Source of the DNA: Oscillospiraceae bacterium
Lineage (GTDB): Bacteria > Bacillota > Clostridia > Oscillospirales > Oscillospiraceae
DNA: 45,145 nt
Reading direction: 5' to 3'
Assembly: GCA_016296565.1 (NCBI GenBank)
Contig: JAEDJB010000004.1
Span: 1-45,145 of the forward strand
In this document: one piece after another, positions 14,894-22,711 of the stretch
How the letters are laid out: each line of letters begins with the position of its first letter
Position numbering within the stretch: the stretch's first letter is position 1
Made by a program: the position numbers and the translations under genes
Notes under the pieces: generated by a model
Told to the model about the DNA's origin: nothing
The model's input: only the letters and a program-made list of their open reading frames with translations
The model's database searches: none

Positions 14894-17188
14894 TTGGAAC
14901 ACAATCGAGACAATAAGCGCAGCAAGCAGACCAGACGAAAGCGAAAAAAGCACGGGCGTGCCTTTAAGGTCATTATGACCATCGTGCTCATTTTCGTCAT
15001 TACCACGGCAATGCTGGTGTGCATGGCGGCGGCATACATTAAAAATGTAATCATCCCCCAGGCGGATCTTCAGCTGGACACGTTCGATGCGTCCATGAGT
15101 CTGACCTCCACCATGTACTGCAGGAACCCAAGCACCAACAACTATGAGGCCATGCAGACTCTGTACGGGGATGAGAACCGGGTCTGGGTGACCCTGGACG
15201 AGATCCCCCAGGATCTGATCGACGCAGCGGTGGCCATTGAGGACAAACGATTTTACCAGCACAATGGCGTGGACTGGCGGCGCACCATCAACGGCGTGCT
15301 GCTCATGTTTACCGGCAGAGACATCCAGGGCGGCTCTACCCTGACCCAGCAGCTCATCAAGAACCTGACCACCGAGGACGACGTCACCGTCAAGCGGAAA
15401 ATCACGGAAATTTTCCGTGCCCTGGAGCTGGAGCAGAACTACACCAAGGACCAGATCCTGACCTGGTATCTCAACTACATCTATCTGGGCCAGGGCTGCA
15501 ACGGTGTGTACACCGCTTCCTATAAATACTTCGGCAAGCACGTCTCCCAGCTGAGCCTGGCCGAGTGCGCCAGCCTCATCGGCATCACCAACAACCCCTC
15601 CAAGTACGACCCCCTGGGCCGACTGGAGATCGTGGATGAGGAGACCGGAGAGGTCACCACCTCCCGGGACTTCAACAAGCAGCGCCAGGAAACCATTCTC
15701 TACGCCATGCTGGACCAGGGCTACATTACCCAGGAGGAGTATGATGAGGCCGTTGCCGAGGAGCTGAACTTCGACCAGGGCCGTGACCTGCAGAACAACA
15801 CCACCTACACCTGGTATGAAGACGCGGTCATCAACGACGTCATCAACGACTTGATGGAGACCTACAACTGGTCGGAAGAGATTGCCACCCAGCTGGTGTT
15901 CTCCGGCGGTCTGGAGATCTACACCTGCATGAACCCGGATGTGCAGGCGGCGGTGGACGAGGTCTATAACGACCAGGCCAACCTGAACTTTACCTCCGCC
16001 TCGGGGCAGCAGCTTCAGTCTGCCATCACCGTTGTGGACAACGAGACCGGCGAAGTGGTAGCCATGGCCGGCGGCATGGGGAAGAAGACCACCAGCCGCG
16101 GCTGGAACCGGGCCACCGACACCAAGCGTCCGCCGGGCTCCTCCATTAAGCCCCTGTCTGTATATTCCCCCGCCCTGGAGCTGGGGATCATCACCCCCAG
16201 CAGCACCTATGAGGACTCGCCTTATCAGGTGATTGACGGGAAAAACTGGCCGGTGAACGCCACGGGCCAGTATCAGGGCACGGTTTCCATCGCTAAGGCA
16301 GTGCGGGAGTCCATTAACACCGTGGCCGTCAAGGTTCTGGCGGATGTCACTCCCCAGACCAGCTATGAGTTCATGCGGGACCGGTTCCACATTAAACTGG
16401 TGGAAAAGCGGACCATCAACGACAGGGAATACTCCGACATTGACCTGGCCCCCCTGGCTCTGGGCGGTCTGACCGACGGCGTCAGCACCTATGACATGGC
16501 GGCAGCCTACTCGGTGTTCCCCCGCCAGGGCGTCTACAAGGAGCCCCGAACCTACAGCATCGTCATTGACCGGAACAAGCAGATCCTTCTGGACAACACC
16601 CAGGAAGTGGATGAGTCCGCTCTGTCCCAGAAGACCTGCTACTATATGACCGAGATGCTCAAGCAGGTGGTTTCCAACGGCACCGGCAAGAACGCAAACT
16701 TCGCTGGCCAGGAAATCGCCGGCAAGACCGGCACCACCACCTCCCGGAAGGACCTGTGGTTCGTGGGCTATACCCCCTACTATACTGCGGCGGTATGGAC
16801 CGGCTACGACCAGCAGGAGCGCCTGGCCACCGGCCTGAAGAATCCCTCCACCGGCCTGTGGCAGAAGGTCATGTCCAAGATCCACCAGGGCCTGCCCTAT
16901 AAGGACTTCGACAAGCCGGAAGGCCAGATGAAGACCATCCAGTACTGCGCGGTCAGCGGCATGCTGCCCGGGCCCGCCTGCGGCGGCCACGTGGTCACCG
17001 GCAGCTTCTTCGAGGACGATGTGCCAACCAAGATCTGTACCGTTCACAAGATCCAGGTGGTCACGCCCGAAGAACCCGAGGAGGGCGAAAACACCGGCGG
17101 CGAAGGCGGCGGCCAGACCGAGAATCCCGGCGGCGAGACCCCCGCGGAACCCCCTGCAGAACCCCCGGCAGAGGGCGGCGGCGAATAA
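14894..17188 (+). CDS. Class A penicillin-binding protein (PBP1a type), TTG start
   Basis: Bifunctional peptidoglycan glycosyltransferase/transpeptidase, 764 residues, anchored in the cytoplasmic membrane. The start codon is TTG at 14894, seven bases after GGAGG; no in-frame ATG occurs before the membrane helix. A basic N-terminus is followed by one transmembrane helix (about 24-50). The GT51 domain has catalytic Glu116 in AIEDKRFYQHNGVDW and GGSTLTQQ (146-153). The transpeptidase domain has SxxK at Ser416-Lys419, then SIN and the KTGT motif in AGKTGTTTS. The C-terminus ends in a Gly/Glu/Pro-rich tail, common in Firmicute PBP1. Monocistronic, with a clear promoter and a strong terminator. The symbol pbpA/ponA is not assigned because paralogues cannot be excluded. 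Confidence 0.96.
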   Translation: MEHNRDNKRSKQTRRKRKKHGRAFKVIMTIVLIFVITTAMLVCMAAAYIKNVIIPQADLQLDTFDASMSLTSTMYCRNPSTNNYEAMQTLYGDENRVWVTLDEIPQDLIDAAVAIEDKRFYQHNGVDWRRTINGVLLMFTGRDIQGGSTLTQQLIKNLTTEDDVTVKRKITEIFRALELEQNYTKDQILTWYLNYIYLGQGCNGVYTASYKYFGKHVSQLSLAECASLIGITNNPSKYDPLGRLEIVDEETGEVTTSRDFNKQRQETILYAMLDQGYITQEEYDEAVAEELNFDQGRDLQNNTTYTWYEDAVINDVINDLMETYNWSEEIATQLVFSGGLEIYTCMNPDVQAAVDEVYNDQANLNFTSASGQQLQSAITVVDNETGEVVAMAGGMGKKTTSRGWNRATDTKRPPGSSIKPLSVYSPALELGIITPSSTYEDSPYQVIDGKNWPVNATGQYQGTVSIAKAVRESINTVAVKVLADVTPQTSYEFMRDRFHIKLVEKRTINDREYSDIDLAPLALGGLTDGVSTYDMAAAYSVFPRQGVYKEPRTYSIVIDRNKQILLDNTQEVDESALSQKTCYYMTEMLKQVVSNGTGKNANFAGQEIAGKTGTTTSRKDLWFVGYTPYYTAAVWTGYDQQERLATGLKNPSTGLWQKVMSKIHQGLPYKDFDKPEGQMKTIQYCAVSGMLPGPACGGHVVTGSFFEDDVPTKICTVHKIQVVTPEEPEEGENTGGEGGGQTENPGGETPAEPPAEPPAEGGGE

Positions 17189-17200
17189 CCCCGCAAAAGC

Positions 17201-17236
17201 GCGGACCCCATTTCCTGGAAATGGGGTCCGCTTTTT
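17201..17236 (+). terminator. Terminator of the penicillin-binding protein gene
   Basis: Perfect 14-bp stem GCGGACCCCATTTC (17201-17214) / GAAATGGGGTCCGC (17218-17231), 3-base loop, then TTTTT. Confidence 0.96.
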
Positions 17237-17301
17237 GCGCGATTTGCCTGAAAATAATTAAAATCAGGGCAGAAAACTGTCGCTCAGACAGATACTTTTT
17301 G

Positions 17302-17330
17302 TTGTCACGGAAGGACAGATGTGGTAGAAT
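17302..17330 (+). promoter_or_regulatory. Sigma-A-like promoter of the HTH-ACT / hom genes
   Basis: TTGTCA (17302-17307), 17-bp spacer and TAGAAT (17325-17330), 49 bp before the ATG of the HTH-ACT gene. Confidence 0.8.
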
Positions 17331-17379
17331 GTCTTTCATCATGGAACAGCAATCACAACATGAGGACGGAGGCAGAGCC

Positions 17380-17820
17380 ATGTCAAAGGCACCGAACTAT
17401 TATATTGTGGACGCGGATGCGCTGCCGGAGATCTTCCGCAAGGTGGTAGAGGCCCGCCGCCTGCTGGACACCGGCGAGGCGGAAACCGTGAACCAGGCGG
17501 TTCAGCTGACCGGGATCAGCCGCAGCGCGTTTTATAAATATAAGGACGCGGTACGGCCCTTTCAGGATATGCTCCATGGCCGGATCGTCACCTTTCAGAT
17601 TATGCTGAAGGATCAGCCGGGAATTCTCTCCCAGGTGCTCAACCTCTTTGCGGACTCCGGGGCCAACATCCTGACCATCAATCAGGGTATCCCCATCAAC
17701 GGCTGTGCCGTGGTAACGGTGAACGCGGAGACCTCAGGCCTGTTCGGTACTCTGCAGGATCTGCTGGAGCGGATCGACCAGGTTGCCGGCGTTCTGCGGG
17801 GAGAGGTTCTGGCAGGCTGA
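17380..17820 (+). CDS. HTH-ACT domain protein (UPF0735 / PheB-ThrR family)
   Basis: A 146-residue probable regulator. The start is ATG at 17380 (MSKAPNYYIVDADALPEIF), seven bases after GGAGG; the frame is open upstream but would run into the PBP terminator. Residues 40-58 (VNQAVQLTGISRSAFYKYK) look like a helix-turn-helix. Residues about 70-146 form an ACT domain (IVTFQIMLKDQPGILSQVLN ... GANILTINQGIPING), the small-molecule-binding fold of amino-acid regulated proteins. Members are often next to homoserine dehydrogenase, as here (hom starts 39 bp on). A role sensing threonine or another aspartate-family amino acid is inferred from that context. It is the first gene of a hom operon that may extend to aspartate kinase. 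Confidence 0.85.
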   Translation: MSKAPNYYIVDADALPEIFRKVVEARRLLDTGEAETVNQAVQLTGISRSAFYKYKDAVRPFQDMLHGRIVTFQIMLKDQPGILSQVLNLFADSGANILTINQGIPINGCAVVTVNAETSGLFGTLQDLLERIDQVAGVLRGEVLAG

Positions 17821-17859
17821 CGGGACAACGATATTTTTGCAAAAAAGGACGGAAGAATT

Positions 17860-19053
17860 ATGGTAAAAGTGGCAATTTTGGGGTTCGGCGTCGTGGGCTC
17901 CGGTGTGGCGGAGGTTCTCACCGGCAACGGCGAGGGAATCAGCAAAAAGGCTGACGACCTGATCGAACTGAAATACATTCTGGACGTGCGTGACTTTCCC
18001 GAAAGCCCCTTCGCCGGGTGCTTTGTGAAGGACTTTGCCGCCATCGAGGCGGACCCGGAGATCAACGTGGTGGTGGAGACCATTGGCGGCGTGGGCGCTG
18101 CCCTGGACTTTACCGAGCGTGCCCTGAAGGCGGGCAAGAGCGTGGTGAGCTCTAACAAGGAGCTGGTGGCCACCCATGGCCGCCGTCTGCTGGAGTTGGC
18201 GGCTCAGAACAACGCGGTGTATCTCTTTGAGGCCAGCGTGGGGGGCGGCATCCCCATTCTGCGGCCCCTGAGCGAGTGCATGGCCGCCAACGATATTCTG
18301 GAGATCTGCGGCATTCTCAACGGCACTGCCAACTATATCTTCACCCGGATGGTGCAGGACGGCATCCCCTTCGAGGAGGCCCTGAAGGGGGCCCAGGCCA
18401 ACGGTTATGCTGAGCAGAACCCCGCCGCCGACGTGGAGGGCATGGACACCTGCCGGAAGCTGTGCATCCTGTCCTCCATCGCCTTCGGCTGGCATCTGCT
18501 GCCGGAGCAGGTACCCACCACCGGTATTACGAAAATCACCCTGGCGGATGAGGCCTACGCCGCGGCCAGCGGTCGGCGGATCAAGCTCCTGGGCCGGGCC
18601 ATTGCCCGGGAGGACGGCTCGGTGTGCCCCTATGTGGAGCCCCATTTCGTCAGTCTCCAGGACCCCCTGGGGGGCGTGGAGGACGTGTTCAACGCCATCA
18701 AGGTCAAGGGCGACGCCGTGGGCGACGTGATGTTCTACGGCCGGGGCGCCGGAAAGCTGCCCACCGCCAGCGCCGTGGTGGCCGACGTAATCGCCGCTGC
18801 CCGGCAGCTCACCCGGGCGGGGTATCACCCCTGGCAGGAGAACCGGCCGGAGAAGGTCCTGCCGGCAGATCAGCTGGAGAGCGCCTGGTATGTCCGCCTG
18901 GAGGAGGGGACCCTCCCCGCCGGGGAGAAGCTCACCATTGCCGGAGGGGAGCCAGGGGAGAGCGGCTGGATCACCCAGCCCATGACCCGGGTTCAGCTGG
19001 ACGCCCTGCTGGCAGACAAAAAGGTTCTTTCGGTGATCCGGGTGCTGGACTGA
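17860..19053 (+). CDS. hom: Homoserine dehydrogenase, shortened C-terminal ACT region
   Basis: Reduces aspartate semialdehyde to homoserine with NAD(P)H, the branch point to threonine and methionine. 397 residues; the family with a complete ACT domain is usually about 420-440. The Rossmann loop is GFGVVG (8-13). Catalytic-domain motifs are SSNKELVATHG, FEASVGGGIPI, ILNGTANYIFTRM and ADVEGMDTCRKL. The C-terminal part starts like an ACT domain (SAWYVRLE) and ends like one (MTRVQLDALLADKKVLSVIRVLD). Between them the usual DxPGVLAxI helix and following strand are replaced by a short loop (PAGEKLTIAGGE). Feedback sensing may therefore be altered. It follows the HTH-ACT gene by 39 bp and precedes aspartate kinase by 113 bp. 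The thr genes thrC and thrB are not nearby. Confidence 0.95.
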   Translation: MVKVAILGFGVVGSGVAEVLTGNGEGISKKADDLIELKYILDVRDFPESPFAGCFVKDFAAIEADPEINVVVETIGGVGAALDFTERALKAGKSVVSSNKELVATHGRRLLELAAQNNAVYLFEASVGGGIPILRPLSECMAANDILEICGILNGTANYIFTRMVQDGIPFEEALKGAQANGYAEQNPAADVEGMDTCRKLCILSSIAFGWHLLPEQVPTTGITKITLADEAYAAASGRRIKLLGRAIAREDGSVCPYVEPHFVSLQDPLGGVEDVFNAIKVKGDAVGDVMFYGRGAGKLPTASAVVADVIAAARQLTRAGYHPWQENRPEKVLPADQLESAWYVRLEEGTLPAGEKLTIAGGEPGESGWITQPMTRVQLDALLADKKVLSVIRVLD

Positions 19054-19166
19054 TGCCCGATGCCCCGGCGGCGGCATAGAATAGCGGGGCACGATATGAT
19101 TTCATGTGGGGGCAATTGCATCCCTGCGGCGCAAAAATCTGCGCCGTTTGTTTGGAGGTATGAAAT

Positions 19167-20381
19167 ATGGGACTGATTGTACAAAAGTTTGGCGGCACCT
19201 CGGTGGCCAACGCGGAACGGATTCAGAACGTGGCGCGGATTATCACCGACACCTACCGCCAGGGAAACAGCGTGGTGGCGGTGCTCTCCGCGCAGGGAGA
19301 CACCACCGACGATCTCATTGAGAAGGCCCAGGAGATCAATCCCCGTGCTTCCCGCCGGGAAATGGATATGCTGCTGTCCACCGGAGAGCAGATCTCCTGC
19401 TCTCTGTGCGCCATGGCCATCGAGGCCTTGGGCTATCCTGTGGTCTCCCTCACCGGCTGGCAGGCCGGCGTGCAGACCAACAGCACATACAGCAGCGCAA
19501 AGATCAAGAAGATCCGCACCGAGCGCATCCAGGCGGAGCTGGACCGGAACCACTCCATCGTTATCGTCACAGGCTTCCAGGGCATCAACAAGTATGACGA
19601 CATCACCACCCTGGGCCGGGGCGGCTCCGATACCTCGGCGGTGGCCCTGGCAGCGGCCCTGAAGGCCGACCTGTGCCAGATTTATACCGACGTGGACGGA
19701 ATCTACACGGCGGACCCCCGGTATGTTAAGGGCGCAAAGAAGCTCGACGAGATCACCTTCGACGAGATGCTGGAGCTGGCCAGCCTGGGCGCCCAGGTGC
19801 TTCATAACCGCTCCGTGGAAATGGCAAAAAAATACCGGGTGAATTTAGAGGTGCTGTCCAGCTTCACCAAGAAGCCGGGCACGAAAGTTAAGGAGGTTGC
19901 CAAGCAAATGGAAAAGACCCAGATCAGTGGTGTTGCAAAAGATAAGAACGTGGCCCGTCTGGCCCTGGTAAATGTGGAGGATAAGCCCGGCATTGCCTAT
20001 AAAGTATTCTCCCTGCTGGGGCAGAAGGACATCAACGTGGACATCATTCTTCAGTCCATCGGCCGGGGCGAGACCCAGGACATCAGCTTCACCGTCAAGC
20101 GCAGCGACGCCGACCAGGCCAAGGAGCTGCTGGAGGAGCACAAGGCCAGCCTGGGCTTTGACCGGATTGATGTGAACAAGGAAGTGGTGAAGGTGTCCAT
20201 CGTGGGCGCAGGCATGCTGGAGAACGCAGGCGTGGCCGCCAAGATGTTCGGCGCCCTGTATGACGCGGATATCAACATTCATATGATCTCCACCAGTGAA
20301 ATCAAGGTCTCCGTCCTGCTGGATGAAAGTGACGCCAACGCCGCCGTCCAGGCCATCCACGACAAATTCTTCGAGGAATAA
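19167..20381 (+). CDS. Aspartate kinase
   Basis: Phosphorylates aspartate, the first step of lysine, threonine, methionine and diaminopimelate synthesis. 404 residues, monofunctional. It opens with KFGGTS (7-12), and has STGEQIS and TLGRGGSDTSAVALA in the kinase domain, then YTDVDGIYTADPR. Two C-terminal ACT domains follow (about residues 260-404), ending in VSVLLDESDANAAVQAIHDKF, as in allosteric lysine- or threonine-regulated enzymes. The start is ATG at 19167 after a GGAGG SD. A small hairpin GGCGCA/TGCGCC lies 30 bp before it, in the 113-bp gap after hom. No lysine riboswitch signature is seen there. A terminator follows the gene. lysC and dapG cannot be told apart without comparison. Confidence 0.96.
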   Translation: MGLIVQKFGGTSVANAERIQNVARIITDTYRQGNSVVAVLSAQGDTTDDLIEKAQEINPRASRREMDMLLSTGEQISCSLCAMAIEALGYPVVSLTGWQAGVQTNSTYSSAKIKKIRTERIQAELDRNHSIVIVTGFQGINKYDDITTLGRGGSDTSAVALAAALKADLCQIYTDVDGIYTADPRYVKGAKKLDEITFDEMLELASLGAQVLHNRSVEMAKKYRVNLEVLSSFTKKPGTKVKEVAKQMEKTQISGVAKDKNVARLALVNVEDKPGIAYKVFSLLGQKDINVDIILQSIGRGETQDISFTVKRSDADQAKELLEEHKASLGFDRIDVNKEVVKVSIVGAGMLENAGVAAKMFGALYDADINIHMISTSEIKVSVLLDESDANAAVQAIHDKFFEE

Positions 20382-20410
20382 GGCGAAAACCGGCGAAAAT
20401 CAGCGAAAAT

Positions 20411-20450
20411 GGAGGGGGCGGGCGTAGCCACCGCCCCCCTCCGCGTTTTT
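20411..20450 (+). terminator. Terminator after aspartate kinase
   Basis: GGAGGGGGCGG (20411-20421) pairs with CCGCCCCCCTCC (20431-20442) with one extra C, then GCGTTTTT. Confidence 0.88.
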
Positions 20451-20527
20451 CTGAAATCTTTGGTTGAAACGCCTAATTTTGCAGCAAAACGAAGGAAATT
20501 TTTTTTCAGATGCGTTACATTCCCATC

Positions 20528-20556
20528 TTGTAATTTGGAGAATCCTTTGTTATAAT
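20528..20556 (+). promoter_or_regulatory. Strong sigma-A promoter of the etfB-etfA-bcd operon
   Basis: TTGTAA (20528-20533), 17-bp spacer and consensus TATAAT (20551-20556). The expected start near 20563 is over 200 nt upstream of etfB. Confidence 0.88.
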
Positions 20557-20562
20557 ACGACC

Positions 20563-20776
20563 GTAGTGTAATGGAAGGACGTGCTAAGTGCGCCTTTCCA
20601 AAGAAACGTCTGCCACCAGGGAACCCCCCTGGTCTGGCGTTTATCAGATAAACCGGATTCCGTTGCGCGCCAGAAGAAATGGAGCGAAGGCACAGCCTCA
20701 GCCCCGGCCCGGATGGAGCGGAAGGGAGACCGGAATTATCGAAATAAAACAAATCAAAAATAGGGGGAAATCAGAA
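20563..20776 (+). promoter_or_regulatory. Long structured 5' leader of etfB-etfA-bcd
   Basis: About 214 nt without a convincing gene. It contains a hairpin formed by GGAAGG...CCTTTCC (about 20574-20600). A second hairpin has GCCA-CCAGGG and CCCTGG-TC-TGGC arms with AACC in the loop (about 20610-20637). A GC-rich segment up to about 20735 precedes an A-rich unpaired stretch and the SD AGGGGG at 20762-20767. It is open in the etfB frame, but the translation resembles nothing known. No known riboswitch consensus is recognised. Confidence 0.5.
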
Positions 20777-21586
20777 ATGAACATACTTGTTTGCATTAAA
20801 CAAGTGCCGGACACGACCATTATCAAGATCGATCCTGTCACTAACACCCTGATGCGTGAAGGCGTTCCCGCCATCGTCAGCCCCTTCGACGCTTACGCAG
20901 TCGAAGCTGCTGCCCGCATTAAGGACAAGGATAAGGACACCAAGATCTACATCCTGTCCATGGGTCCCGAGCAGGCTCTGGCAGCTCTGAAGGAGTGCCT
21001 GTCTGTCGGCGGCGACAAGGCATATCTGGTCTCTGACCGCGCTTGTGGCGGTTCCGATACCCTGGCAACCGGTTACATCCTGGCAAACACCATCAAGAAG
21101 ATCGAAGAGCTGGAAGGCCTGAAGTTCGATATGCTGATGTTTGGTAAGCAGGCTATCGACGGCGATACCGCTCAGGTTGGTCCTCAGGTTGCTGAGTACC
21201 TGGATTATCCTCAGGTCACCTACGGCTGGGAAGTTTGGCCCACCGAGGATGGCAAGAGCGTCCGCGTGAAGAAGGAGCTGGAAGACGGCTTCGAAATCCT
21301 GGAGATGGATTGCCCCTGCGCAGTCACCATCACCAAGCCCGACTATGAGCCCCGCTTCCCCACCATCAAGTCCAAGATGGCTGCCAACAAGGCAAAGATC
21401 CCCGTTCTGTCCGCAGCTGACTGCAACCTGGACGTCGAGCAGTCCGGCCTGAAGGGCTCTCCCACCAAGGTTAAGAAGAGCTTCACTCCTCCTCGTAAGG
21501 AAGGCGGCCTGAAGATCAAGGAAGAGACTCCTGAAGAGTCCGCAAAGAAGCTGTACGACCTGCTCAAGGACAAGGGCGTTATCTAA
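20777..21586 (+). CDS. etfB: Electron transfer flavoprotein, beta subunit
   Basis: Small subunit of the EtfAB heterodimer that exchanges electrons between NADH, acyl-CoA dehydrogenase and, in bifurcating types, ferredoxin. The start is ATG at 20777 (MNILVCIKQVPDTTIIKID), with AGGGGG upstream, giving 269 residues as is usual; the longer open frame from 20588 is leader sequence. Typical motifs are SPFDAYAVEAAARIKDK, SVGGDKAYLVSDRACGGSDT and KQAIDGDTAQVGPQVAEYL, which build the nucleotide/FAD pocket. The pairing with acyl-CoA dehydrogenase two genes downstream is the butyryl-CoA dehydrogenase/Etf arrangement of butyrate-producing clostridia. Codon use is strongly biased (GCT, CGT, GTT). First gene of the operon. 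Confidence 0.97.
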   Translation: MNILVCIKQVPDTTIIKIDPVTNTLMREGVPAIVSPFDAYAVEAAARIKDKDKDTKIYILSMGPEQALAALKECLSVGGDKAYLVSDRACGGSDTLATGYILANTIKKIEELEGLKFDMLMFGKQAIDGDTAQVGPQVAEYLDYPQVTYGWEVWPTEDGKSVRVKKELEDGFEILEMDCPCAVTITKPDYEPRFPTIKSKMAANKAKIPVLSAADCNLDVEQSGLKGSPTKVKKSFTPPRKEGGLKIKEETPEESAKKLYDLLKDKGVI

Positions 21587-21607
21587 TAGAGGGGAGGAAG
21601 AAGAACA

Positions 21608-22627
21608 ATGTTACAGACTAGCTACGAAGCAAAGAGCAAAGACCTGTGGGTCTTTATTGAAACCAAGGGCGGCAAGGCCAGAAACGTTGGCCTGGAGCTG
21701 CTGAACCCCGGCCGTCGTCTGGCTGCTATCCAGGGCGGTAAGACCGTCGCTCTGGTCATCGGCTACAACTGCGATGAGGCTGTTAAGGACGCTATCGCTT
21801 ACGGCGCTGACAAGGTTCTGGTCGTTGACGATCAGGTCTATGATCACTACAGCACCGACGCTTACACCGCTGCTATCGTGCACTGCGTCGAGGCTGACTG
21901 CCCCACCTCCATCCTGATGGGCGCATCCCCTCTGGGCCGTGACCTGGGCCCCCGTGTTGCTGGCCGTCTGAGAACCGGTCTGACCGCAGACTGCACCTCC
22001 CTGGACATCGACGAAGCTACCGGTAAGGTTGCTTGGACCCGTCCCGCTTTCGGTGGTAACCTGATGGCTACCATTCTGTGCCCCTTCACCTTCCCCCAGA
22101 TCGGTACCTGCCGTCCCGGCGTGAACAAGAAGCTCGAGCCCGACTACAGCCGTGAGGCTCCTGTCGAGAAGGTCGACTTCGTGTTCCCCGCTGACAAGAT
22201 CCGCATCAAGGTCATCGAGACCATCGCCGAGGAAGGCGAGAAGGTCGACCTGGAAGGCGCTGAAATCATCGTCTCCGGCGGCCGCGGTCTGGGCGGCCCC
22301 GAGGGCTTCGAGACCACCATCAAGCCTCTGGCTGATGCTCTGGGCGGCGTTGTGGGTTCCTCCCGTGCAGCTGTTGACGCTGGCTGGATTCCCCACTCCC
22401 ACCAGGTTGGCCAGACCGGCAAGACCGTCGGCCCCAAGCTGTATGTTGCCTGCGGCATCTCCGGCGCTATCCAGCACCTGGCTGGCATGGGCTCCTCCGA
22501 CTTCATCGTCGCCATCAACAAGGACCCCGAGGCTCCCATCTTCGGCGTGGCCGACCTGGGCGTTATCGGCAACCTGTATGATGTCTGCCCCGCTCTGACC
22601 AAGCTGATCCTGGCTGACAAGGACTAA
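21608..22627 (+). CDS. etfA: Electron transfer flavoprotein, alpha subunit
   Basis: Large subunit of EtfAB, 339 residues. The C-terminal FAD-binding domain is clear: SGGRGLGGPEGF (about residues 223-234), then GSSRAAVDAGWIPHSHQVGQTGK, KLYVACGISGAIQHLAGM and AINKDPEAPIFGVADLG. These are the canonical EtfA signature. There is no N-terminal ferredoxin-like extension of the kind found in some clostridial EtfA. The start is ATG at 21608, with GGGGAGGA upstream, 21 bp after etfB. It is followed by an 84-bp gap with a perfect GC-rich hairpin before bcd. Codon bias is the same as in etfB. Confidence 0.97.
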   Translation: MLQTSYEAKSKDLWVFIETKGGKARNVGLELLNPGRRLAAIQGGKTVALVIGYNCDEAVKDAIAYGADKVLVVDDQVYDHYSTDAYTAAIVHCVEADCPTSILMGASPLGRDLGPRVAGRLRTGLTADCTSLDIDEATGKVAWTRPAFGGNLMATILCPFTFPQIGTCRPGVNKKLEPDYSREAPVEKVDFVFPADKIRIKVIETIAEEGEKVDLEGAEIIVSGGRGLGGPEGFETTIKPLADALGGVVGSSRAAVDAGWIPHSHQVGQTGKTVGPKLYVACGISGAIQHLAGMGSSDFIVAINKDPEAPIFGVADLGVIGNLYDVCPALTKLILADKD

Positions 22628-22660
22628 TCTCTGTTAATAAAAAAATTTAATATACCCTCG

Positions 22661-22686
22661 CACCTCCCCGCGCAAGCGGGGAGGTG
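22661..22686 (+). other. Perfect intercistronic hairpin with GCAA tetraloop between etfA and bcd
   Basis: CACCTCCCCGC (22661-22671), GCAA loop and GCGGGGAGGTG (22676-22686). No T-run follows, so it is unlikely to be a terminator. It may be an mRNA processing or stability element that sets the ratio of Bcd to Etf. Confidence 0.6.
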
Positions 22687-22711
22687 ACCCCTGGGAAAGA
22701 AAGGAAAAACT

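Noticed and set aside
14753..17047. 764-codon minus-strand frame across the PBP gene
   Set aside because: Shadow of a well-supported class A PBP; no family motifs and no SD.
19054..19166. Lysine riboswitch or T-box before aspartate kinase
   Set aside because: The gap is only 113 bp, with one short hairpin and none of the conserved motifs of either class.
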